From assembly GCF_010548375.1 (NCBI RefSeq), contig NZ_JAAGLY010000006.1, forward strand, positions 372,001 to 436,000: a stretch of 64,000 nt of DNA, read 5' to 3'. Made by a program: the position numbers and the translations under genes. A model generated the notes under the pieces. That model ran no database searches, was not told the origin of the DNA, and saw nothing but the letters and a program-made list of their open reading frames with translations. The DNA comes from Streptomyces sp. SID13726 (GTDB lineage Bacteria; Actinomycetota; Actinomycetes; Streptomycetales; Streptomycetaceae). Positions 40,269 to 48,875 of the stretch are shown piece after piece; the first letter of the stretch is position 1; every line of letters begins with the position of its first letter.

Positions 40269-40694
40269 ATGACTGACCTGCGGATCCGGGCCGCGACGCC
40301 CGACGACCTCGACACCGTGCTGGCCTTCTGGAAGCGGTCCGCCGAGGGGACCAGCATCAGCGACGACCGGGACGGCGTGGAGCGGCTGGTCACCCGGGAC
40401 CCCGAGGCGCTGATCCTGGCCGAGCTCGACGGCGAGCTGGTCGGCACGGTGATCGCCGGCTTCGACGGCTGGCGCTGCCATCTGTACCGGCTCGCGGTGC
40501 ACCCGGAGCGCCGGCGGCGCGGCATCGGGTCGGCGCTGCTCACCGCCGCGGAGGAGCGCTTCATACGGCTGGGCGGGCGGCGCGGGGACGCGATGGTGCT
40601 GGTGCGCAACGAAACGGCCCAGCACGCGTGGCGCGCGGCGGGGTATGCGCCGGAGGAGAAGTGGCGGCGGTGGGTCAAGCCCCTCGCCGAGTAG
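40269..40694 (+). CDS. GNAT family N-acetyltransferase
   Basis: This 141-residue single GNAT domain starts LRIRAATPDDLDTVLAFWK, has the acetyl-CoA-binding motif A with R/Q-x-x-G-x-G/A as RRRRGIGSALL (about residues 80-90), and ends with the AQHAWRAAGYAPEEKWRRW segment. Substrate unknown; short family members modify small molecules or protein N termini. Followed by an 18-bp minisatellite. Confidence 0.9.
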   Translation: MTDLRIRAATPDDLDTVLAFWKRSAEGTSISDDRDGVERLVTRDPEALILAELDGELVGTVIAGFDGWRCHLYRLAVHPERRRRGIGSALLTAAEERFIRLGGRRGDAMVLVRNETAQHAWRAAGYAPEEKWRRWVKPLAE

Positions 40695-40740
40695 GGCGAG
40701 CGGGCGGCCGTGGGATCGCCCGAGGAGAGCTGGCCGGCTC

Positions 40741-40866
40741 AGGACGGGCTGTCGCCCGAGGACAGGCGGTCAGCTCGGGCCAAGCCGTCGGCTCGGAACA
40801 GGCGGTCGGCTCAGGACAGGCGGTCGGCCCAGGACAAGCCGTCGGCTCAGGACAGGCGGTCCTCGG
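40741..40866. repeat. Intergenic tandem repeat, 18-bp unit, seven copies
   Basis: Seven exact-length units of the form AGGACAGGCGGTCGGCTC run without a gap from 40741 to 40866; copies differ at a few positions (AAGCC for AGGCG, GGGCC for AGGAC). The array ends 34 bases before the next start codon. A GTG-initiated frame crosses it, but the repetitive product is not convincing. Confidence 0.9.
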
Positions 40867-40899
40867 GGCTCTGGCCGATCATGGGACGGAGGTGACCCG

Positions 40900-42249
40900 A
40901 TGACCGAAGTGCTCCTCCTGCTGGTGGCGATCCTGCTCTCGCTGGCCTGCGGTGCCTTCGTGGCGGCGGAGTTCTCGCTGACCACCGTCGAGCGCGGCCG
41001 GCTGGAGCGCGCGGTGGAGCGCGGTGAGCGGGGTGCGTCCGGCGCCCTGAAGGCCGTACGGAATCTGACGTTCCAGCTGTCCGGGGCGCAGCTCGGGATC
41101 ACCGTCACCAACCTGGTCGTCGGCATGCTCTCCGAACCCTCGATCGCCGCGCTGATCGCGGGCCCCCTGGAGTCGCTGGGGATCCCGCGGTCCACGTCGA
41201 AGTCGCTGGCCCTGGTGCTCGGCACCGCGCTGTCCACGGTCTTCCTCATGGTGGTCGGCGAGCTGGTGCCGAAGAACTGGGCGATCTCCTCGCCGCTGGC
41301 GGTGGCCAAGCGGGTGGGGACCGCGCAGAGCTGGTTCAGCGCGTCCTTCCGCCCCTTCATCACGCACCTCAACAACACCGCCAACCGGGTGGTCCGCCTC
41401 TTCGGCCTGGAGCCCGCCGAGGAACTGGCCTCCGCGCGCGGGCCGCAGGAGCTGGCCGCCCTCGCCCGGCACTCCGCGCGCGAGGGCGCTCTGGAGGCCG
41501 ACACCGCCGAGCTGTTCGTACGGACGCTCAACCTCGCCGACCTGACCGCGGAGAACGTGATGACCCCGCGGATCCAGGTGGTCGCCCTCGACGTGCAGGC
41601 GACCTGCGAGGACGTCGCGAACGCCACACGCGCGACCGGCCTGTCCCGCTTCCCGGTCTACCGCGGCAGCCTCGACTCGGTGGTCGGCATCGCGCACATC
41701 AAGGACGTCCTGGCCGTACCGGCCGACCGCCGCCCCCGGGCCTCGATCGCCGAACTGCTGCGCGAACCGCTCCTGGTGCCCGAGTCACTCACCGTGGACC
41801 GGCTCCTGGACCGGCTGTCCGGCAAGCGGACCATGGCGGTCGTCATCGACGAATACGGCGGCACGGCGGGCGTGGCCACGCTGGAGGACATCGTCGAGGA
41901 GGTCGTCGGCGAGGTACGGGACGAGCACGACCCGCACGAGACGCCCGACCTGGCCCCCGCGGGCACCGACGACCAGGGCAGAGGGCTCTTCCGGGCCGAC
42001 GGGTCGGCCCGCATGGACCAGCTCGCGCGCGTGGGGCTACGACCGCCCGAGGGGCCGTACGAGACGCTGGCCGGGCTGGTCGCGACGGAGCTGGGCCGGA
42101 TTCCCGCGGTGGGTGACTCGGTGGAGGTCGTGGGGTGGCGGCTCGACGTGGAGGACGCGCAGGGGCGCAGGGCGGCGCGGGTGCTGTTGCACGCGCCGTC
42201 GGAGGAGGGCTCGGGAGAGGACGGATCGGGCGAGGAGGGCGTGTCATGA
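40900..42249 (+). CDS. CNNM/HlyC-type membrane protein with CBS pair and CorC domain
   Basis: This 449-residue protein has a DUF21/CNNM membrane domain (residues 1-180; three or four helices, FVAAEFSLTTVERGRLE, VVGELVPKNWA), a CBS pair (205-330; MTPRIQVVALD, DEYGGTAGVATLEDI) and a C-terminal CorC_HlyC domain (350-440). The family, once called hemolysins, is now linked to magnesium or cobalt efflux. GGAGGTG stands seven bases before ATG 40900. A second CNNM gene follows 43 bases later; the pair is found together in many actinobacteria. Confidence 0.9.
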   Translation: MTEVLLLLVAILLSLACGAFVAAEFSLTTVERGRLERAVERGERGASGALKAVRNLTFQLSGAQLGITVTNLVVGMLSEPSIAALIAGPLESLGIPRSTSKSLALVLGTALSTVFLMVVGELVPKNWAISSPLAVAKRVGTAQSWFSASFRPFITHLNNTANRVVRLFGLEPAEELASARGPQELAALARHSAREGALEADTAELFVRTLNLADLTAENVMTPRIQVVALDVQATCEDVANATRATGLSRFPVYRGSLDSVVGIAHIKDVLAVPADRRPRASIAELLREPLLVPESLTVDRLLDRLSGKRTMAVVIDEYGGTAGVATLEDIVEEVVGEVRDEHDPHETPDLAPAGTDDQGRGLFRADGSARMDQLARVGLRPPEGPYETLAGLVATELGRIPAVGDSVEVVGWRLDVEDAQGRRAARVLLHAPSEEGSGEDGSGEEGVS

Positions 42250-42292
42250 GCGTTGCCCGTTCGGCTGCCGCTGCCGCGGAGGGGGCCGGGTC

Positions 42293-43315
42293 ATGACCGT
42301 CGTCCAGTTGCTGATCGGTCTGGCGACCCTCGTCGTCAACGCGTTCTTCGTGGGCGCCGAGTTCGCGCTGATCTCGGTGCGGCGCAGCCAGATCGAGCAG
42401 TACGTGGAAGCAGGCGCGCAGGGCGACCGGCGCGCCAAGAGCGTGCTGTGGGGTCTGGAGCACGTGTCCGCGCTGATGGCGGCCGCGCAGCTCGGGATCA
42501 CGCTGTGCACGCTGGTCCTGGGTGTGGTCGCGGAGCCCGCCATCGCGCATCTGCTGGAGCCGGTGTTCGAGGCGCTGGGCGTGCCGAAGGGCGCGGGGCA
42601 CGCGGTGTCCTTCGTGATCGCGCTGACCCTGGCGACCTATCTGCACATGCTGCTCGGCGAGATGGTCCCGAAGAACATCGCGCTGGCCGAACCCGTGCGC
42701 AGCGCCCTGCTGCTGGGACCGCCGCTGGTGACCCTCGCGCGGGGACTGCGCCCGGTGATCTTCGCGATCAACGCCTTCGCGAACGCCCTGCTGAAGCTGC
42801 TGCGCGTGGAGACGAAGGACGAGGTCACGGCAACCTTCTCCGACGCCGAGCTGGCCCGGATCGTACGGGACTCGGGCGAGGCGGGGCTCATCGACGAACG
42901 CGCGCGGGAACGGCTGCACGACGCGCTGGAGCTGGGGCGGCGCCCGGTGCGGGACGTGGTGCTACCGCTGGAACAGATCGTCTACGCGCGCGTGGGCGTC
43001 ACGCCGGAACAGCTGGAGCGGCTCTCGACCGAGTCCGGGTTCTCGCGCTTCCCGGTGGTGGACGAGGGGCGCAGGATCGTCGGCTATCTGCACGTCAAGG
43101 ACGCGCTGGACGCCTCGCCGCGGGATCTCCGGTTCGCGGTGCGGGACATGCGGCCGATCGCCCAGGTCCGGGAGAGCACACCCCTGGACGACGTCCTGAC
43201 GGCCATGCGGGGCAGCCGGACGCATCTGGCGGCGGTGCTGGGCGCGGACGGGCGGCTGGCGGGGCTGGTGACGATGGAGGACGTGCTGCGGGAGCTGTTC
43301 GGGCGGCGGACGTAG
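42293..43315 (+). CDS. CNNM-type membrane protein with CBS pair, no CorC domain
   Basis: This 340-residue paralogue of the preceding protein has a DUF21/CNNM membrane domain (1-180; NAFFVGAEFALISVRRSQIE, LGEMVPKNIAL) and a CBS pair (about 200-335; LPLEQIVYARVGVT, GRLAGLVTMEDVLRELFG). It ends at the second CBS motif and so lacks the CorC_HlyC domain present in its neighbour. The two may form a heteromeric magnesium/cobalt transporter. A 16-codon frame (42246-42296) bridges the two genes, overlapping the first stop and this start as ATGA at both ends. Confidence 0.9.
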   Translation: MTVVQLLIGLATLVVNAFFVGAEFALISVRRSQIEQYVEAGAQGDRRAKSVLWGLEHVSALMAAAQLGITLCTLVLGVVAEPAIAHLLEPVFEALGVPKGAGHAVSFVIALTLATYLHMLLGEMVPKNIALAEPVRSALLLGPPLVTLARGLRPVIFAINAFANALLKLLRVETKDEVTATFSDAELARIVRDSGEAGLIDERARERLHDALELGRRPVRDVVLPLEQIVYARVGVTPEQLERLSTESGFSRFPVVDEGRRIVGYLHVKDALDASPRDLRFAVRDMRPIAQVRESTPLDDVLTAMRGSRTHLAAVLGADGRLAGLVTMEDVLRELFGRRT

Positions 43316-43343
43316 ACGTAGGGGGACGGCTCAGGAGGACGCG

Positions 43344-43430
43344 CTTGATGGACGCCTTTGGTGCACGCGCTTGGTGGACGCCCTCGGTGGGCGCCTCGGT
43401 GGACGCCCTTGGTGGACGCCTCGGTGGATG
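43344..43430. repeat. Intergenic tandem repeat, 12-14-bp unit, seven copies
   Basis: Seven units of the type CTYGGTGGACGC(C) run head to tail, alternating 12 and 13 bases, which gives a 25-bp higher-order period. It begins 28 bases after the CNNM stop. No gene is apparent in this 194-base gap; a -10-like TACCAT lies at 43494-43499, ten bases before the GDSL start. Confidence 0.75.
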
Positions 43431-43509
43431 TCGGGAGCCGTAGCGCTTCGTGACCGCTTCAAGGGCGACCGACCGACGGGTATGTCCAGCGGTTACCATT
43501 TCTTCCGCC

Positions 43510-44292
43510 ATGCAGACGAATCCCACACACACCAGCCTGGTCGCGGTCGGCGACTCCTTCACCGAGGGCATGTCGGACCTGCTGCCGGACGGCTCCTACC
43601 GGGGCTGGGCCGACCTCCTCGCCGGCCGGATGGCCGCCGTCACCCCCGGTTTCCGGTACGCCAACCTCGCGGTGCGCGGCAAGCTGATCAAGCAGATCGT
43701 CGACGAGCAGGTCGACGTGGCGGCGGCGATGCAGCCCGACGTGATCACGCTGGTGGGCGGGCTCAACGACACCCTGCGGCCCAAGTGCGACATGATGCGG
43801 GTCCGGGACCTCCTGACGGAGGCGGTGGAGCGTCTGACCCCGTCCTGCAAGCAACTGGTCCTGATGCGCAGCCCCGGCCGCCAGGGCCCGGTCCTGGAGC
43901 GCTTCCGCCCCCGCATGGAGGAGCTCTTCGAGGTCGTCGAGGAGCTGGCTTCGCGGCACGGCGCCCTGGTGGTCGACCTCTACGGGGCACCCTCCCTGAG
44001 CGACCCGCGCCTGTGGGACGTCGACCGGCTGCATCTGACGGCCGAGGGCCACCGCCGGGTCGCCGAGGCCGTCTGGCAGGTGCTGGGCTACGACCCCGAG
44101 GACACGGAGTGGCGCACCCCGGCCCCGGCGACGGTCCCGCCGAAGTGGGTGGCCCGCCGCATCGCCGACGCCCGGTTCGCCCGACAGCATCTGCTGCCGT
44201 GGATCGGACGGCGGCTGACGGGGCGGTCGTCGGGGGACGGGATGCCGGCGAAGCGGCCGGAGTTGCTGCCGTACGAGCGGCCGGTGGAGTAG
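43510..44292 (+). CDS. SGNH/GDSL hydrolase
   Basis: This 260-residue esterase-type protein has block I GDSFTEG (nucleophile Ser at about residue 16), block II Gly (LAVRGKL), block III GGLNDTL with Asn, and block V DRLHLTAEGHRRV with Asp and His. No signal peptide, so cytoplasmic. A C-terminal extension (FARQHLLPWIGRRLTG) is typical of actinobacterial members. Substrate unknown. ATG 43510 is chosen because GDS then falls at the usual distance from the N terminus. Confidence 0.88.
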   Translation: MQTNPTHTSLVAVGDSFTEGMSDLLPDGSYRGWADLLAGRMAAVTPGFRYANLAVRGKLIKQIVDEQVDVAAAMQPDVITLVGGLNDTLRPKCDMMRVRDLLTEAVERLTPSCKQLVLMRSPGRQGPVLERFRPRMEELFEVVEELASRHGALVVDLYGAPSLSDPRLWDVDRLHLTAEGHRRVAEAVWQVLGYDPEDTEWRTPAPATVPPKWVARRIADARFARQHLLPWIGRRLTGRSSGDGMPAKRPELLPYERPVE

Positions 44293-44402
44293 CACCCGCG
44301 TCCAGTGGGAGCGGCACAGGCAGGGAGCGACGCCGGTTCGTAGGTTCCCACCAACACCCCCGCGACCCTGGCCTGCACGATTCGCCAGTAGAATCTGCAC
44401 AC

Positions 44403-45839
44403 GTGACTCCCGCCAAGCCCCGCATCCCGAACGTCCTCGCCGGCCGCTACGCCTCCACCGAGCTCGCCACCCTCTGGTCCCCCGAACAGAAGGTGAAGCT
44501 CGAGCGCCGGCTCTGGCTCGCCGTGCTGCGGGCCCAGAAGGACCTCGGCATCGAGGTGCCCGAGCAGGCCCTCGCCGACTACGAGCGGGTCCTGGACACC
44601 GTCGACCTGCCCTCCATCGCGGAGCGCGAGAAGGTCACGCGGCACGACGTGAAAGCCCGGATCGAGGAGTTCAATGACCTCGCCGGGCATGAGCAGGTCC
44701 ACAAGGGCATGACCTCCCGCGACCTGACGGAGAACGTCGAGCAGCTCCAGATCCGCCTCTCCCTGGAGCTGATCCGGGACCGCGCGGTGGCCGTCCTGGC
44801 CCGCCTCGGCAAGCTGTCGGGCGAGTACGCCGAGCTGGTCATGGCCGGCCGCTCCCACAACGTGGCCGCTCAGGCCACCACCCTCGGCAAGCGCTTCGCG
44901 ACGGCGGCGGACGAACTGCTCGTGGCGTACGGCCGCGTCGAGGAACTCCTCGCCCGCTACCCGCTGCGCGGCATCAAGGGCCCGGTCGGCACCGCGCAGG
45001 ACATGCTGGACCTGCTCGGCGGCGACGCCTCGAAGCTGGCGGAGCTGGAGGACCGGATCGCCGGCCACCTGGGCTTCTCTCAGGCGTTCACCTCGGTCGG
45101 CCAGGTGTACCCGCGCTCGCTGGACTACGAGGTCGTCACCGCGCTGGTGCAGCTGGCCGCGGCCCCGTCCTCGCTGGCGAAGACGATCCGGCTGATGGCC
45201 GGGCACGAACTGGTCACCGAGGGCTTCAAGCCGGGCCAGGTCGGCTCCTCCGCGATGCCGCACAAAATGAACACGCGGTCCTGCGAGCGCGTCAACGGCC
45301 TCATGGTCATCCTGCGCGGCTACGCCTCGATGACGGGCGAGCTGGCGGGCGACCAGTGGAACGAGGGCGACGTGTCCTGCTCCGTGGTCCGCCGGGTGGC
45401 CCTCCCCGACGCGTTCTTCGCGCTCGACGGCCTTCTGGAGACCTTCCTGACGGTCCTCGACGAGTTCGGTGCCTTCCCGGCGGTCGTGGCCCGCGAGCTG
45501 GACCGCTACCTGCCGTTCCTCGCCACCACCAAGGTGCTGATGGGCGCGGTGCGCGCGGGCGTGGGCCGTGAGGTCGCGCACGAGGCGATCAAGGAGCACG
45601 CCGTCGCCTCCGCGCTCGCGATGCGCGAGCAGGGTGCCGAGCGCAACGAACTCCTCGACAAGCTGGCCGCCGACGAGCGCATCCCGCTCGACCGCGCGCA
45701 GCTGGACGAGCTGATGGCCGACAAGCTGTCGTTCACGGGCGCCGCGGCCGACCAGGTCGCCGTCGTCGTCGGCCGGATCGAGGAGATCGTCAAGCGGCAT
45801 CCTGTGGCCGCGGGGTACACGCCCGGGGCGATCCTCTGA
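44403..45839 (+). CDS. purB: Adenylosuccinate lyase
   Basis: This 478-residue fumarase/aspartase-superfamily enzyme acts twice in purine synthesis, cleaving SAICAR to AICAR and adenylosuccinate to AMP, releasing fumarate. Motifs: HEQVHKGMTSRDLTENVE, AGRSHNVAAQATTLGKRF and the superfamily signature GSSAMPHKMNTRSCE with the catalytic flexible-loop Ser. The start GTG 44403 is preceded by TAGAAT (44389-44394), an excellent -10 eight bases away, so the leader is absent or one or two bases. Not linked to other pur genes. Confidence 0.97.
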   Translation: MTPAKPRIPNVLAGRYASTELATLWSPEQKVKLERRLWLAVLRAQKDLGIEVPEQALADYERVLDTVDLPSIAEREKVTRHDVKARIEEFNDLAGHEQVHKGMTSRDLTENVEQLQIRLSLELIRDRAVAVLARLGKLSGEYAELVMAGRSHNVAAQATTLGKRFATAADELLVAYGRVEELLARYPLRGIKGPVGTAQDMLDLLGGDASKLAELEDRIAGHLGFSQAFTSVGQVYPRSLDYEVVTALVQLAAAPSSLAKTIRLMAGHELVTEGFKPGQVGSSAMPHKMNTRSCERVNGLMVILRGYASMTGELAGDQWNEGDVSCSVVRRVALPDAFFALDGLLETFLTVLDEFGAFPAVVARELDRYLPFLATTKVLMGAVRAGVGREVAHEAIKEHAVASALAMREQGAERNELLDKLAADERIPLDRAQLDELMADKLSFTGAAADQVAVVVGRIEEIVKRHPVAAGYTPGAIL

Positions 45840-45842
45840 CCC

Positions 45843-45903
45843 GTCTCATGACGACCCGCCTCATGACGACCCGCCTCACGAAATGACTCACCTCAAGAAA
45901 TGA
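45843..45903. repeat. Tandem repeat, 15-bp unit, about four copies
   Basis: GTCTCATGACGACCC and GCCTCATGACGACCC are followed by GCCTCACGAAATGAC and a similar fourth unit ending at the mug start. The ATG of mug lies inside the last copy, so the repeat may have generated this start region. Confidence 0.7.
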
Positions 45904-46445
45904 CGCGCTTCACTCCTGAGGAGTTGGAGGCCGCCCGCGACCGTCTCGTACCGGACGTCGTCGCGGACGGTCTCCATGTGCTGTTCTGCGGTATCAACCC
46001 CGGCCTGATGACGGCCGCGACGGGCCATCACTTCGCCCGCCCCGGCAATCGGTTCTGGCCGGTGCTGCACCTGTCCGGCTTCGCACCGAGGCTCATGAAG
46101 CCGTCGGAGCAGGAGGAGTTGCTGTCGTACGGCCTCGGCATCACCAATGTCGTGGCCCGGGCGAGCGCGCGGGCGGACGAGCTGAGCGCGGAGGAGTACC
46201 GCGAGGGCGGGCGGCTGCTGGCGGAGAAGGTGACCCGGCTCAAGCCGCGCTGGCTCGCCGTGGTCGGGGTCACCGCCTATCGCGCGGCCTTCGAGGACCG
46301 CAAGGCGCAGGTGGGCCCGCAGGGGCGGATGATCGGGGACACACGCGTGTGGGTGCTGCCCAATCCGAGCGGTCTCAACGCGCACTGGACGGCGGCGACG
46401 ATGGCGGAGGAGTTCGCCCGGCTGCGGGTGGCGGCGGATTCCTAG
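45900..46445 (+). CDS. mug: G/U mismatch-specific DNA glycosylase (Mug family)
   Basis: This 181-residue uracil-DNA-glycosylase-superfamily enzyme removes uracil or thymine from G:U/G:T mispairs in base-excision repair. It has VLFCGINPGLMTAATG (active-site GINPG motif with catalytic Asn), HFARPGNRFWPVLH, YGLGITNVV and NPSGLNAHW near the C terminus. Length fits Mug/TDG bacterial forms. The ATG lies in a repeat and has no strong ribosome site (CTCAAGAA), so translation may be weak or start elsewhere. Confidence 0.92.
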   Translation: MTRFTPEELEAARDRLVPDVVADGLHVLFCGINPGLMTAATGHHFARPGNRFWPVLHLSGFAPRLMKPSEQEELLSYGLGITNVVARASARADELSAEEYREGGRLLAEKVTRLKPRWLAVVGVTAYRAAFEDRKAQVGPQGRMIGDTRVWVLPNPSGLNAHWTAATMAEEFARLRVAADS

Positions 46446-46483
46446 GCGGACTGCCACGCGGTCTCCCAGGGTCGGACTGACGA

Positions 46484-46558
46484 GCGGCGGACTGCCGGGC
46501 GGTGGACTGGCGGATGGTGGGCTGCCGGGCGGTGGACTGCCGGACGGTGGACTGCCGG
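46484..46558. repeat. Intergenic tandem repeat, 15-bp unit, five copies
   Basis: Five units of the form GCGGTGGACTGCCGG run without gaps, with single-base differences between copies. It fills the space between the convergent mug and hypothetical genes, where a terminator would otherwise be expected. Confidence 0.85.
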
Positions 46559-46608
46559 ACGCCCGGCTCCTACGCCGACGGCATCCGGGCGGTGGCACCC
46601 CCGGCGGG

Positions 46609-47055
46609 TCACACCGGGTCGATGTCCGAGGCCACGGCGAGGACGTGGACCTCGTCGCCCTCGTCGCGGTAGCCCACGCCGACGGCGATCCAGCGGTCCG
46701 AGCCCGGCGGCTGCCACAGCTCCAGATCGTCCATCAGGACGCTGGTCAGGGCCCAGGGCTCGGGTATGTCCTCGCCCCGTCCGAGGCGCACCTGGAGCGT
46801 GCCCATGCCCCAGAGCGGCTGCTGCCTGCCCCAGCGGTCGTCCAGTTCCTGCGCTATGTGGCTCTTGAGGGCGTAGAAGTCCTGCACGGTCGCCATGCGC
46901 CGCGAGACGTCGCCGGTCCGGGTCCCGTGGCTCGTCTCTAACGACTCGATGCGGTAACCGGGTCCAGACCGGTACGCGTCCGACTCGCCGTCCGCCGCGG
47001 TCAGGTCGCGGGCGCACAGCGAATCGATCGCGGCGAGGTACTTCGCACTGTCCAT
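46609..47055 (-). CDS. Hypothetical protein
   Basis: This 148-residue acidic, globular-looking protein has no signal peptide or membrane segment. The C terminus holds a strand-rich run (RWIAVGVGYRDEGDEVHVLA). I do not recognise a family. ATG 47055 (MDSAKYLAAIDSL) is preferred; ATG 47085 is also in frame and would add ten residues. Codon usage is native and third positions are GC-rich, which supports coding. It lies between mug and an ABC transporter without overlap with either. Confidence 0.6.
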   Translation of the reverse strand: MDSAKYLAAIDSLCARDLTAADGESDAYRSGPGYRIESLETSHGTRTGDVSRRMATVQDFYALKSHIAQELDDRWGRQQPLWGMGTLQVRLGRGEDIPEPWALTSVLMDDLELWQPPGSDRWIAVGVGYRDEGDEVHVLAVASDIDPV

Positions 47056-47113
47056 GTGATCCAGTAAAGCGGGCGGGACTGACATTTGGCGGGCCGTCAG
47101 GGGACTCGCAGGG

Positions 47114-47845
47114 TCAGGCGTCCCGACGCCGTACACTCCAGGCTCCCGCCGCGACGGCCGCCGTCGCCCACAGCGCGGTCACCCCGAGTCCCGTCCACGG
47201 CCCGAGAGTTCGGTCGGGGGTCTCGTACAGGACGGCCTGGCCCGCCCGGTCGGGCAGGAAGTCGGCGACGCCCGCTCCGGCCGCGTCCCCGATGACGAAC
47301 GAGACGACCAGGACCAGCGGGACGATCAGGGAGAGCGCGCCCACGCCGCTGCGCAACAGGGCGGCGATCCCCGCGGCGAACAACGCCATCAGCGTGAGGT
47401 AGGCCGCGCAGCCGACGACTCCGCGGATCTGCTGACCGGTGGAGAGGCCGCTCGCCGCGTCTCCGAGTCCGGCGCGGGCCACGACGAGTGCGGTGAGCGC
47501 GGTGACCAGGCCGACGGCCAGCGTCGGTACGGCGACGGCGAGCAGCTTGGCCGCGAACCACCGCCCGCGCCGGGGCACCGCCGCCAGTGACAGCCGCAGT
47601 CCGCCCCCGTGGAACTCCGAGGACACGGCCATCGCGCCGAAGGAGATGGCCGCGATCTGTCCGGGCGCGACTCCGGACAGGGCCGTGAACAGCGGGTCGG
47701 ACTCGGGGTCGGAGGTGTCGGAGACCCCGGCGATCGCGGAGAACGCGGTGGTCACGGCGAACAGGGCGAGCAGTGTGCCGAGGAGCGAGCGCAGGGTACG
47801 GACCTTGAGCCACTCGGAGTGGAGGACGGGGGCGAACGACGACAT
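47114..47845 (-). CDS. ABC-2 type transporter permease
   Basis: This 243-residue membrane protein has six helices in the ABC-2 pattern: HSEWLKVRTLRSLL amphipathic N terminus, then helix pairs near 20-45, 60-85, 95-125, 140-165, 170-195 and 218-238. It forms a two-gene unit with the ATPase, which ends one base before this start. Together with the divergent two-component system the layout resembles drug-sensing and export modules. Substrate unknown. Confidence 0.88.
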   Translation of the reverse strand: MSSFAPVLHSEWLKVRTLRSLLGTLLALFAVTTAFSAIAGVSDTSDPESDPLFTALSGVAPGQIAAISFGAMAVSSEFHGGGLRLSLAAVPRRGRWFAAKLLAVAVPTLAVGLVTALTALVVARAGLGDAASGLSTGQQIRGVVGCAAYLTLMALFAAGIAALLRSGVGALSLIVPLVLVVSFVIGDAAGAGVADFLPDRAGQAVLYETPDRTLGPWTGLGVTALWATAAVAAGAWSVRRRDA

Positions 47846-47846
47846 G

Positions 47847-48767
47847 TCAGGCCTCCTGCGGTTGTGCGCTGAACTCGGTCTCGGCGGAGGTGAGGTCAAG
47901 ATAGGCCTGCTCCAAGGTGCCCTCTTCGGCGGTCAGTTCCAGGAGGGGCACTCCCGCGGCGGATGCCAGGACGCCGATCTCGTCCACGCGTGCGTGCGGC
48001 ACGGTCCAGTGCCCGTCCGGGTGTTCCACGGCGTCGTGACCGTGCCGGGCCAGAGCGTCCTTCAGGGCGGCGGGGTCGGTCGTGCGGACACGGACTCTGG
48101 GCTGCACGCGTGCGTGGATGAACCCGCGCATCGGTGTGTCGGCGAGGAGGCGGCCCCGGCCCAGCACGACGAGGTGGTCGGCGAAGGACGCGGTCTCGTT
48201 CATGAGATGGCTGGAGACCAGGACCGTGCGGCCCTCCTGGGCCAGCCGGCGCAGCAACTCGCGGATCCAGATGATGCCTTCGGGGTCGAGTCCGTTCGAG
48301 GGCTCGTCGAGCATGACCACCTGGGGGTCGCCGAGGAGTGCGGCCGCGATGCCGAGCCGCTGTCGCATGCCCAGGGAGTACGTCTTCACCCGGCGCCGCG
48401 CCACGGAGTCCAGGCCGGTCTCCGCCAGCACCTCGTCGACCCGGCGGTCGGGGATGCGGTTGCTCGCCGCAAGGGTGCGCAGATGGTCGCGGCCGGTGCG
48501 GGAGCCGTGCGCGGCCTGGGCGTCGAGCAACGCGCCCACATGGCGCAGGGGTTCGGCGAGGGTGCCGTAGACGCGGCCGCCGATCGTGGCGGTCCCGGAG
48601 GTCGGGCGGTCGAGGCCGAGGACGAGCCGCATGGTGGTGGACTTCCCGGCGCCGTTGGGGCCGAGGAAGCCCGTCACGCGGCCGGGGAGGACACGGAAGG
48701 TGACGTCGTCCACGGCGCGTCGGGTGCCGAACTCCTTGGTGAGGGCTTGGACTTCGATGCTGGTCAT
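47847..48767 (-). CDS. ABC transporter ATP-binding protein (drug exporter type)
   Basis: This 306-residue ATPase of the DRA/CcmA-like group has Walker A GPNGAGKST, Q-loop region, signature YSLGMRQRLG, Walker B VVMLDEPSNGLDP and H-loop VLVSSHLMNE. A C-terminal domain of about 85 residues (RVRVRTTDPAALKDAL) is typical of ABC-2 exporters such as those for bacitracin or lantibiotics. Start ATG 48767. It is divergent from the histidine kinase with a 108-base gap, making common regulation likely. Confidence 0.93.
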   Translation of the reverse strand: MTSIEVQALTKEFGTRRAVDDVTFRVLPGRVTGFLGPNGAGKSTTMRLVLGLDRPTSGTATIGGRVYGTLAEPLRHVGALLDAQAAHGSRTGRDHLRTLAASNRIPDRRVDEVLAETGLDSVARRRVKTYSLGMRQRLGIAAALLGDPQVVMLDEPSNGLDPEGIIWIRELLRRLAQEGRTVLVSSHLMNETASFADHLVVLGRGRLLADTPMRGFIHARVQPRVRVRTTDPAALKDALARHGHDAVEHPDGHWTVPHARVDEIGVLASAAGVPLLELTAEEGTLEQAYLDLTSAETEFSAQPQEA

Positions 48768-48846
48768 GGCAGCAGCCTGGCGTCCGAGGTGCGGTCGGGG
48801 CCTCCCCCGCGCGTGGAGATCGTCTCCCCCGTGCGGGGGAGGTTCA

Positions 48847-48869
48847 CTGTCAGTGGTGGCTGGCACGAT
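48847..48869 (+). promoter_or_regulatory. Degenerate RecA-independent DNA-damage-type promoter before the histidine kinase
   Basis: CTGTCAGTG at 48847-48855, eight bases, then CACGAT at 48864-48869, then six bases to ATG 48876. It matches tTGTCRgtg-N8-TAnnnT except for the first base of each element. A perfect 8-bp hairpin (CTCCCCCG, 48824-48841) lies just upstream. Confidence 0.35.
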
Positions 48870-48875
48870 GGCGGA

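Noticed and set aside
40741..40866. Possible CRISPR array
   Set aside because: The repeats are contiguous with no spacers, only 18 bp long, and no cas genes are present. The other tandem arrays fail in the same way.
40710..40895. A GTG-started 61-codon frame across the 18-bp repeat array
   Set aside because: The product merely reflects the repeat (RRSAQDKPSAQD-type); there is no convincing ribosome site.
46609..48767. Possible toxin-immunity or antibiotic cluster around the ABC transporter and hypothetical protein
   Set aside because: No biosynthetic, precursor-peptide or immunity gene is seen; only a generic exporter and two-component system.
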